DNA from: Isotricha intestinalis
Taxonomy: Eukaryota; Ciliophora; Litostomatea; Vestibuliferida; Isotrichidae
Assembly: GCA_023807065.1 (NCBI GenBank)
Contig: JAJJLU010004090.1
Span: forward strand, 1 to 18,977
DNA: 18,977 nucleotides
Direction of reading: 5' to 3'
Position numbers and translations under genes: made by a program. Below, in pieces: positions 8,974-18,056 of the stretch (position 1 is the stretch's first letter; each line of letters opens with the position of its first letter). The notes below the pieces were generated by a model that saw only the letters and a program-made list of their open reading frames with translations, made no database searches and was not told the DNA's origin.

Positions 8974-11900
8974 TTAAGTTTCAAGAAATGATTGAATTTT
9001 AATATTTTCTTTCTTACTTTCTTTTTCATTTATTTTATCATTATCTTCTTTTTCTTCTATATAAATAATTATATCTCCATTTGCTGTTAATATTAAACTA
9101 TCTGTAAAACTACCATTACAATCTATTTTATCTTTATTTAAATTATTTTTATTCATTATATTTTCATTATTATCATTTTTTTACTTCAAATTTAGCTGTT
9201 TCTTTTTTTTCATTAAAAAATTAAGAAATGTTTTCTAAAGTATCATTATCAATTGTATTTTTATCTTTTTGAAGATTATTTATAGATGATAATTTGGAAA
9301 AATCTTTTATTTTAAATTCTTCATAATCCATAATTCTTTTTCCTATAATTTCTTTAAATTTTTGTTCATATTCATTATCTTTATTTTCATTTTTTTTAGA
9401 ATTATTTTCATCCATTTTTTCTTTTTCTTCTTCTTCTTCTCTTTGTTTTAATCTTTTTTGATAATATTCAATTTTTTTATTTAATAAATTAATATCTCTA
9501 TCTCTTTTTTCTAATTCTCTTATTAATTCTACATTTTTTAAAATAGCTTGCTTTAATTGTAAATGATGTTTTTGATTTTTTAATTGTTGTTCTTCTGCAA
9601 TTTCTTTTAATACTTGAGCTTTTAAAGTTTCATCTTCTAATTTTTTCACTAATTTCTTTCATTTCAATTCCTGATTTATTATTATTTAATTTACTTTCAT
9701 TTAATTTTTTTGAAATTTCCTCATTTTGATGTTTTGATGATTCTATTTTAATTTTATATTCATTTATTAAATTTTTCTGTTCATCTATTATATGTTGTAA
9801 ACTTTCTGATTTTGATAATTCTTCATTTAATTTTTGTTCTAATTCTTTTTTTTCTTTTTTAAATTCTTCTTCTTGTTCTTTTTATTCATTTTCAATATTA
9901 TTTTTTTCTAATTTTAATTTTTCTATTTCTTCATTCTTTTCTTCTTTTTCTTTTTCTTTTTTTTCTTTTGAATTATTTTCTTTTATTTTTTGTATTTCAT
10001 TTGATTTTTCTGATATCTTTTTATTGAAATTTACTTTTAATTGTTCTATTTCTTTTTGATTATTTTCATATTTTTTCATAATTTCTTCTTTTAATGAATT
10101 ATATTCTTTTTCTTTTTCTTCTCTTTTTTTATTTAAATCATTTTTTATTTTTTCAATTTCATTTATTTTATCTTTTGTTATTTTATCAACTTTGTTTTTT
10201 AATTCTTTTATTTCTTTATCTTCATTTTTAATTAAATCATTGTTTTTTTTTTATAAGTCCTTTATTTTTTTCATTTTCCTGTTTTATTTTCTTCAAATAA
10301 TTTTATTTTATCTTCTAATTTTTTAATTTGTTCTAAATTTAAATTATTATTATTCTCTTTTTCTACTTTTAATTTTGATAAAACATCATTTAATTTTTTA
10401 ATTTCTTCTTCTTTTTCATTTATATTTTTTTTAAATGTTAATTTCATTTTTTCTATTTGTTCTTTTATTTCTTTTGTTCTATTATTTCTTTCTTCTTCAG
10501 ATTTAGAATTCAATTGACTTATTTCTTGATTTAACTTTTCTTTTTCTTCAATTTCTTTTTTTAAATTTTCAAAATTATTTTCATATTCTTTAATTTGTTT
10601 TTCTTTTTCTTTTTGAATTTTTTCAATTTCTTCAAATAATTGTTTATTATTAAATTTAGCTTGTTTATATTTTTCATGTATTTGTTTATTTTTTCATTTT
10701 TTTCTTCTGCAATTTGTTTTAAAGTTTGAGTTTTAAGAATTTCTTCATTTAATTGTTCTTGTATATTTTCATTATTTGAAATTTTTTCTTTTAATTTGTT
10801 TATTTCTTCCTTAAGTAAATTATTTTCTTTTTCAAAAGAATTTTTTTCATTATTTAAAATTTCATATTTATCATTAAATTCTTTTATTCTTTTTTCTTCT
10901 TCTTCTTTATTTAATTGTTCTTTTTTAGATGAATCATTTTCAATTTGATTTTTTTAATTTTTTATTTTCTTCTTTAATTTTATTTAATTCTTTTTCCATT
11001 TGAGAATTTAATTCTGATATTTTATTTATTTCTATATTCATCTTGTTCATTTCATCATTTTTTAAATTTAATGTTTTAATTTCATTTTCTAAAGATGAAT
11101 TTTTTTGATTTAATTCATCAAATTTTTTTTCTAATTCATTTTTTTCATTTTGAATAATTTCAAAATTATTTTTTATTTCTGTATTTTCTTTTCTAATTAA
11201 ATTTATATTTTCTTCTATTTTTTTTTGATCCTTTACTAAATTAAAATCATCTTCAATTACTTTTTTATTATTAGAAGCAATTTCTAATTCTTCTTTTTCA
11301 CTTTTGAGTTTTTCTAAATTACTTTTTATTTCATCATTTTCTTTTTGAAAATTTTCATAATTTTCTTGAATTATTTTTAACTTTTCTTCTAATTGTTCTT
11401 TTTCATTTTTTAATGAAGAAATTATATCCTCATTATTTTTTTTATTATTTCAAGATCATTTTTGATTTTTTCCTCATATTGAATATTCTTTTTTTCTATA
11501 TTTTCTTTTTCTTCTTTTAATTTATCAATTAAATTATTCTTTTCATTTTTTTCTTTTAATTCATTTTCTATTTGTTTATTTAATTCTTTAATTATATTTT
11601 CTGATTGTTTTAATTTATCTTTCATATTATTTATTTCATTTTTAATTTCATCTTTTTCTTTTTTTATTTTTTCATTTTCATTTTTGATTTTTTCTATTAC
11701 CTCTTTTTTATTATTTTTTTCTTTTTCATTTGATATTATTTTATCATTTAATTTTTCTTTTTCTTTTGCCAAATCAGTAATTTGTTTTATTAATTTTTCT
11801 TTTTCCTTTTCAAAATTATCATTATTCAATTTTAATTTTGTAAATTTATTATTTATATCATCTGAATTTATCTTTAACTCATTATTTTCTTGAATTGTTT

Positions 11901-13279
11901 TTTCCAATTTTTCTTGAATAGTCTCTTTTTCTTTTTCATATACTTCAATTTTTTTTAAATTATTCTCATTTTTTTCTTTATATTCTTTATTTAATTGTTC
12001 TTTTTCATTAATAAATGTATTATTTTTTTCATTTAATTTATTATTTTTTATATTTAAATTTTTAATTAAATTATCTTTTTGTTTCATTTGTTCATTTAAA
12101 TTTTTTATTTTTCCTAAAGTTTTAGAAACATTTTTTTTATGTTCTTCAATTTCATCATTTAATTTATTTATTTCATCTTCATAATATTGTTTATCCTCAT
12201 TCATTTTATTTTTTTCTTCAATTAATTGACTTTCTTTTTCAAGAATAATATTTTTTTCACCAACTAAATTTTCATTTTCTAATTTTAAATCTTCAATATT
12301 ATTAATTGCTTCAGATAAATTTGTTTGTAATTTTTTAACATCATCTTTCAATTTTTTACTTTTATTTTCAAATTCATCTATTTTATTTGAGTATTTATTT
12401 TTAATTTTATTTTCTCTATCTTTAACATTAGAAAGAATAGTATTTATTTCTCTTTTTAAACCTTTATTTTCATTTTCAATTTTTTTGAATAATTCACATT
12501 CACTTTTTATTTTAAAAAATTTTTTTTTATTAGTAATATTTTTATGATTTTCATTATCAAAAGTAGCTTTAGATATTTTTGATGTTACTGATATTGAAAC
12601 ATTTACACCATATAATTTTGCAATATTATTTTTTTTATTTATTCTCATTTTTTCAATTCTTTTTTGAATATTATTTGCACTTGAAGGAGGATTTGAAGTA
12701 GATGATTTTCTAAATTTTCTTACCATATCTTGAAGTTGAAATTTTAATAAATTATTATTTTGTTTTAAAGAATTAAGTTCTTTTGAATTTTTTATATAAT
12801 TATTTTCTAAACGTTGATAATATTTTAAATTTTTATCATTTTTTAATTTTTTTACTTCTTGATTTATTTCATTTAATTGTTTTTGTAAATTATTTTAATT
12901 ATTATAAGTTTCGTCTGTATTATAATTTGTTGATGTATATCTTACCATTGGTAATTCATTTCCTTCTTTTTCATTATTTAAATTTAAATAATCTTCCACT
13001 TTTTTTTTTTATTTCATTTTCTTTTTTTGAATTTATACTTTTATTTACAGGAGAATCATCTAATTTATAATTTAATGTTTGTTTTAAATAATTTAAATCT
13101 TCTTTAGTATTTTTAATTTCAGATTCAATTTTATTTTCTTCTATTAAATAAGAAGATTCATCATTATATTTATCATATAATGAAGAGTCAATATCATCTT
13201 CTTCTTCATCACTTGAATTTTTTGATTTTAATTTTAATTTTCTTGACATATTATTTATTATTGGTTTTTGTTTAGACAT
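8974..13279 (-). CDS. giant coiled-coil protein (about 1,430 residues), disrupted
   Basis: ATG 13279-13277 begins MSKQKPIINNMSRK, then a Ser/Asp/Glu-rich acidic stretch (SSDEEEDDIDSS). From about 12900 to 9230 it is nearly continuous heptad coiled coil rich in K, E, N, L and I. A basic, Ser-rich interruption lies at about 12725-12590 (VRKFRKSSTSNPPSS, then LYGVNVSISVTSK). The C-terminal 60 residues are less coiled (GSFTDSLILTANGDIIIYI) and end ...QSFLET-TAA at 8976-8974. Longest unbroken piece 12726-11422 (434 codons). Single missing bases in A/T runs at 11436-11443, 10949-10955, 10689-10694, 10287-10290, 10265-10271 and 9176-9182; an extra or two missing bases at 13000-13010 (an 11-base run) and near 9640. 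In-frame TAAs at 12897-12895, 9884-9882 and 9223-9221. A structural or scaffolding role is likely; coiled coils do not allow a family call. It lies 96 bases downstream of the kinase/PARP gene, on the same strand. Confidence 0.65.
9500..9628 (-). repeat. 43-residue module, second copy
   Basis: TLKAQVLKEIAEEQQ onward, 43 residues. It aligns without gaps to the module at 10740-10612 of the same gene: LK-Q-LK-IAEE, then KN, KQA, N--L--E-EK at equal spacing. See the findings. Confidence 0.6.
10612..10740 (-). repeat. 43-residue module, first copy
   Basis: ILKTQTLKQIAEEKN onward. The match to the copy at 9628-9500 only continues past IAEE if one A is restored in the run at 10689-10694, which independently supports that position as a single-base loss. 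Confidence 0.6.
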
Positions 13280-13314
13280 ATTTAATTATTTAAAAAAAAA
13301 CTTAATTAAAAAGT

Positions 13315-13319
13315 ATGAG
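13315..13319 (-). promoter_or_regulatory. CTCAT motif upstream of coiled-coil gene
   Basis: On the minus strand AATCTCATACTT lies 36 bases before the ATG at 13279, in the 96-base spacer after the PARP stop codon. It shares TCTCATA with the kinase/PARP promoter region. Possible initiator-like element; weak. Confidence 0.25.
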
Positions 13320-13375
13320 ATTTATAATAAATTTATCATAATTTAATTTTTAAATAATTAAAATTAATAAAATTA

Positions 13376-14319
13376 TTAATTTTCTTTACCAATTTCAACA
13401 ATATATTTTACCTTTATTAAATTTTCATTATAAACAACATACTCAGCATAATTTGGTTTATAATAAAAATTAGCAACTTTTTCTTTTTCTTTATTTTCAA
13501 AATAAGTAGGTAATTTTAAACCATTTTTTAAATACAATAATTCATTAATATCTCTTTTTTCTTTAGAATCACTTATAATAGAATCATAACCATTTTTTTT
13601 TAAATAATCAACACTAATAAAAGTTTTTTTTTCAGTTAATTGTAAATAATTACCTAAAGCACATTCAACAATTAAAACATAACCTTTATTATTAAAATCA
13701 GAATATTCTGCTGCTTTTGAGAAATAATCAGATAAATAAATCCATTTCCATAACTTACTCTAGTTGATGATGCTTCAATTGGTGCTATTAATAAACCTTG
13801 ATTTAATATTCCTAATTAATTTTGAATTTTTGTTCCATGGAATAATAAAACTACATTTTCTTTATTTTCTGGATTAAATTTTGAATCATTATTTGATTTT
13901 TCTATTTCAAATATGTTTGATATTCCATATTTTGTTGAATTATAAGTTTCTTTTATATATTCGATTAAATATTTTGATATTGATATTTTTTCTTTTAAAT
14001 CTAAAGCTTTTATTTTTATTCCTAAAGATTCATAAATATAATCTATTGGATTAATTGTGTTAATATGATTTAATGAACCTAAAAATATTTTTAAAGTATT
14101 TTCTATGTAATTATATGATTTACATTTATCTATTTCATTTTTTAAAATATTAAAATTATTTATTGGTGATATAAAATCATTTCTTTCATCTGTAAATGGC
14201 ATTAATTCATAATATTGATTTGAATAATTTAATATTTTTTTATTACATTCTTTTGTTTCTTTTAAATTTTGATTAAATTTACTTGTTTTATTTGATAATT
14301 CCATTTCAGAAATTGTCAA
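13376..14319 (-). other. PARP regulatory and catalytic domain
   Basis: Transfers ADP-ribose from NAD+ to proteins. Visible: NQYYELMPFTD and ISPINNFNIL (regulatory helices), NPIDYIYESLG, YGISNIFEIEK, then VVLLFHGTK with the NAD-binding His (13839-13837), LGILNQGLLIAP, YGNG followed by YLSDYFSKAAEYS with the acceptor-loop Tyr (13738-13736), VECALGNY, and AEYVVYN with the catalytic Glu (13444-13442). The H-Y-E triad is that of poly- rather than mono-ADP-ribosyl transferases. A TAA sits at 13818-13816, where other PARPs have an aromatic residue before xGIL, and one A is missing at 13740/13741 (GNGIYLSD expected). Confidence 0.85.
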
Positions 14320-17300
14320 ATTTTTTTTACTTTTCTGTAGTTCATTTATTTATATTTTTACCAATTTCATTTAAAATTTCATAAGCTTTATTTAAAGTTT
14401 CTTTCTTAAAAATTGCAAAATTGGAATTTTTCTTATCACTTTCATATTCTTCATCCTCATCATCATCATAATTTTGATTTCTTGAATAATAATTAATTCT
14501 TTGATTATTGCCAAATCTACTACTAAATGCATTTACAATTAAAAAATTAAAGAAATTTTTTATACTTTCATTTTCAATTTTACTTTCAATTTTAGGTATT
14601 TTAATTTCATTCATTTTTTCTTTGAAAAATTGAGTAATATTTAAAATTTCTGGTTGATCAGTTGTTAATTTAACTAAATTAAACTTTTTATTTTTTTTTT
14701 CAAAAGTATCAAAATTATTTTTAATTTTATCCCATTCATTTCCAGTTTTAGATAAAAATACTTTTTTAAATTCTTTAACACCATCTTCTAAATTCATAAA
14801 AGGAGTATTTTGATATTGTCCAACTTGACCAAATCTTCCCCATCTTGTAATTAAATTAAACATATTTCTTTTTATATTATGTAATAATTGAATTTTATAA
14901 AATAAAAATTCCCCATATTGAAATCTATTAATATCTACTTTTGATAAATCAATATTATATGGAATATTATTTTCATCTGTACATATTCTATAATTTTTTC
15001 TTTTTAAATTACAATTTTTGGTAACTAAAGTTTTTAATATATCTTTTTGACTTTCTAATAATTTTTGATTCATATATGGTTGAATTGTATTTTTATAATA
15101 ATTTTCACTATCTTCTTCATAATTATATTTTGATATTATTTCTGTTTGAATATCATTTTTCATTTCAATATCATTTAAATCTTTTTTTTCATTTTTATTT
15201 AATTCTCTTAATTAAATTTTGACAAATTTTTCATAATGATATTCTATTGCATAATCTAAAGGAATTTTTATTATTATTATCTTTAATATCAATTTTAAAT
15301 CCTGCCTCAATTGCTTTTTCTAAAAATTTTTCATTTTGATAAGAACTAATGCCATCTGGTGATATTAAGAAATGAATAAATGATTTTCCATCTTTATTAA
15401 CTTGAACATATTTTACATTTTTTTCTTTTAATAAAATATCAAACATAAAATCTGGATTATCTTCAAGTACACAATATGTAAAACTATCATATGAGTTTTC
15501 ATCTAATTCCATAATATCAACATTACATTCATTAATTAATAATTCATATATTGCAATTATTTTATTTACATAATTAGAATTATTTATATTATTATTCATT
15601 TTTGAATATGAAAATTCATTTTTCATATCTTTAGTATAATTTTTTGATAAATATAATGTAATACAATTTAAATTACCAATTTTTAATTCTTTAGAAATAT
15701 TAAAAACTAATTCTGGAATTTCTGAAATTTCTTCTTTAATATTCTTATATAAAATTTCTAAAGGAGTATTTTTTTTATCAGCATCATCTAAGAAATTTTT
15801 ATTTAATTTATTTTTATTAGTAAGTAATTCAATCATTTTAAAATTATTAGATAAACAAGCATAATATAAAGGAGTATGGCCTTTATTATCATAATCTGAT
15901 ATATTAATATTAACTTTTGATACTAATATATTATATAATTGTTCAATTAAATCTTTATCAGAATTACTTTTCATACTTAAAATATGAAGTAAACTTTGTC
16001 CATTTGAATTTTTTTGTTGTAATTTTTTAATATTATTTTCATTAATTCTTTCTGTTAATGCAATTGAAAAATTTAATTGATTACATTCAATTGAATCTTG
16101 AAGAGCAGAAAAAATATCATAACCTTTATTAAGTATATAAAAAATAATATTTTGTTTCTTTTCATTTATACAATATTTAAATAATGAATCAAAAAAAACT
16201 TTTTTTTCATCTTTCAATTATTCTTCATTAATATTTTCTGATTTTGATTAGAATTACTTTCATCTTCTTCTTCATCTTCATCTTCATGTCCATCATCTTT
16301 TTTTAAAGAAATAAAATATTTATTATGAAAAGAAATTTTATCATTATTTATATTTTTCTCATTAATAGTTTCAGAAGGTAATAATAAATTATTAAATTTG
16401 TTATATTGAGGAATACCATATTTTTTAGAAATTTTCAATTTAATTGCATTTTTAATAGGATTTCCCCATCATTAATATTATGAATTCTTTCAATTTCATT
16501 ATTATTAGTATTAATCCATTCATTTGTTAGAATATCATTTAATGATGCTCTTTCAGAAATATTAGGTTTAATCATACTAATAATTAAATCAGCTAAATCT
16601 TTATTAATTTTTTTGCTATTTTTATCTTTTTCAATTTCTTTAATTTGTTCCAAAATCTTTGATATTACATAATTATATTCTAATTTATTATTATCTTTAT
16701 CTAATTTTGTTATTTTACATTTTTTATATAACATATAATAAATAATAATTTCTAAAGCAAAAATATCAATTTTTTCAGCATCTTTTCCATTAATTTCTTT
16801 ATTTTGAGTGAAATATTCAGGACTTTCAAAACAAAATGTTCCGTGAGATAACTTAATTTTTTCATTTTTTTTAATTTGTTTTATTAATGAAAAGTCTGAA
16901 ATTTTAGTTGTAAAATTATAATTTAAAAGAATATTTTCTGGTTTTATATCACAATGGAGTAAAAAAGAGCTATTCAAAAATTCTAATCATAAAATAATTT
17001 GTTTAACAAAAAATTGAATAATAATTGAATTTATTTGAGCAAACATTGGATGATTTTTAATAAGGATATTAAAAATTTTTTTTCATGAATTTGATGAATT
17101 AAAACATTTAAATCACTACAATTTGATATTTCCATAACTATTCCAAAACATTTAACATTTGGAAAAGATTTAAAGAGTTCATCATTTTCATCTTTTTCAT
17201 GTTCAAAGTTTAATATTGTTTTTATAATATATCTATTTTTCAATTCTATTGATTTTTGAAACCCAAAACGAATTGCTTTTTCATAATTATTGTATTTTTC

Positions 17301-17476
17301 CTTATTTTCATATTTAAATCTATTATTTAATTTTATTAATTTTAAAGCGAATTTAGTATTTTTATTTTTTTTTAAATATACACTACCATATCCTCCTTTT
17401 CCAATTTTTTTTACATTTTCAAAGCTATATTTTTAGATAAAGTATCTAAAATTATTTCTTCCAAAGATTTTATCAT
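13376..17476 (-). CDS. protein kinase-ankyrin-WGR-PARP multidomain protein
   Basis: From ATG 17476-17474 (MIKSLEEIILDTLSK) to TAA 13378-13376, about 1,366 codons. Order: protein kinase (about 17430-16513), acidic Asp/Glu-rich linker (about 16300-16240), ankyrin repeats (about 16217-15215), WGR domain (about 14930-14700), PARP helical regulatory domain and PARP catalytic domain (about 14560-13376). Between the kinase and the second half of the ankyrin region there is no usable ATG, and the frames overlap or abut, so I read it as one gene. Interruptions: single missing bases at 17430-17434, 17076-17083, 16464-16467, about 16220-16235, 14345-14347 and at 13740/13741; an extra base near 15276; TGA at 16989-16987; TAAs at 16220-16218, 15214-15212 and 13818-13816. 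Catalytic motifs of PARP remain intact. Role inferred: ADP-ribosylation signalling gated by phosphorylation. Two abutting genes (kinase; ANK-WGR-PARP) is the alternative. Confidence 0.65.
14700..14930 (-). other. WGR domain
   Basis: FYKIQLLHN, then LITRWGRFGQVGQYQNTPF with the defining WGR (14842-14834), then DGVKEFKKVFLSKTGNEWD. This is a textbook WGR domain, which in PARP1-3 senses DNA ends or RNA and relays activation to the catalytic domain. It lies in an unbroken piece, 15163-14342, whose downstream part (NFFNFLIVNAFSSRFG) begins the PARP regulatory helices. Confidence 0.9.
15231..16217 (-). other. ankyrin repeat region
   Basis: 328 open codons. Clear ankyrin units: NSNGQSLLHILSM, DNKGHTPLYYACLSNNFKMI (the best unit, near residue 110), DKKNTPLEILYKN, VNKDGKSFIHFLIS, and IDIKDNNNK continuing after a +1 change near 15276 into PLDYAIEYHYEKF. 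It ends at an in-frame TAA at 15214-15212, after which the same frame runs to the WGR piece. It probably mediates protein binding, as in tankyrase-like ankyrin-PARPs. The unit spacing is irregular, so several repeats are degenerate. Confidence 0.75.
16513..17430 (-). other. protein kinase domain with DFS in place of DFG
   Basis: SFENVKKI then GKGGYGSVYL (glycine loop, 17402-17379), FALKLIK (lysine 17342-17340), HCDIKPENILL (catalytic loop, 16956-16924), ISDFSLIK (DFG position reads DFS, 16896-16888), GTFCFESPEYF (SPE for APE, 16824-16816), KIDIFALEIIIYYML (subdomain IX), and ERASLNDILTNEWI at the end. Loop Asp, Lys and DFG Asp are kept, so activity is possible despite the missing Gly; HCD marks a non-RD kinase. 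The frame shifts at 17430-17434 and 17076-17083 (one A lost each), and TGA at 16989-16987 replaces a residue that is commonly Gly in QxLxGLxyLH. Confidence 0.8.
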
Positions 17477-18056
17477 ATATTTATATTTTTAGAATTTGAT
17501 ATTTTGATATGAGATATATTTATTTATTTTTTTATCTATTTATTTATCTGACTATTATACTAAAAAAATTGCTTAATTATATTCAAATATTTTTTGTTTA
17601 TTATTAAAGGTTTTTTAAGTTTTTAACATTTTTTTGAAAAAATCTTTGAAAAAAGGAAAATAAACACATTTAATTTTTTTAAAGAAATATAAAAATGATT
17701 GATTCTGATTTTAATTGCCTTAAATAAGTTATATATATTGAATGAAGAAAAATAAAAGATAGGAATATAATTATATTATATAAAAATGATAATTACCTCA
17801 TCATGAAAAAAATTAATAATATTGAATAATAATAGAAATATTATTATAGGAGATATATAAAAATAATATATCTATGAAAAAAAAGAAAAAGGAATATTAT
17901 TTTTAAAGATAATAAAATAATAATAATTCTTTTTATTTAATAAATAATTGTTTTTATTCTAATTCAATTTTAATTCAATTATATTCAAAATAAAAATTAT
18001 AATTTTTTTTATTTATAGTTAATATTTTTATTTATAAAAATTGATGAATTAACTTT
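17477..18056. other. divergent intergenic region with possible small gene remnant
   Basis: 580 bases between the kinase/PARP start and the WD40 gene. Almost pure A+T, with T- and A-runs (e.g. around 17630-17660) and no repeats of note. On the plus strand an ATG at 17695 opens MIDSDFNCLK, then TAA, TGA, and a continuing frame (DRNIIILYKNDNYLIM) up to about 17840. This may be a decayed short gene or chance, and I would not call it coding. Confidence 0.3.
17509..17513 (-). promoter_or_regulatory. CTCAT motif upstream of kinase/PARP gene
   Basis: On the minus strand ATATCTCATATCAAAA lies 33 bases before the ATG at 17476, close to the distance (36) seen at the coiled-coil gene. Initiator-like element is a guess from recurrence alone. 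Confidence 0.25.

Noticed and set aside
11684..13070. Plus-strand hydrophobic open frames at 11684-11893 and 12783-13070
   Set aside because: Same reason: they are shadows of the minus-strand coiled-coil gene, which has the consistent coding pattern.
8974..13279. Giant-virus or viral inclusion-body protein origin for the coiled-coil gene
   Set aside because: Generic K/E/N coiled coil often gives such labels by composition alone. No viral hallmark gene is present and the neighbours are eukaryotic signalling proteins.
16987..16989. TGA read as Trp or Cys in the kinase
   Set aside because: Kinases commonly have Gly here (QIxLxGLxyL), so GGA to TGA, a single change or error, explains it. No other clear in-frame TGA supports reassignment.
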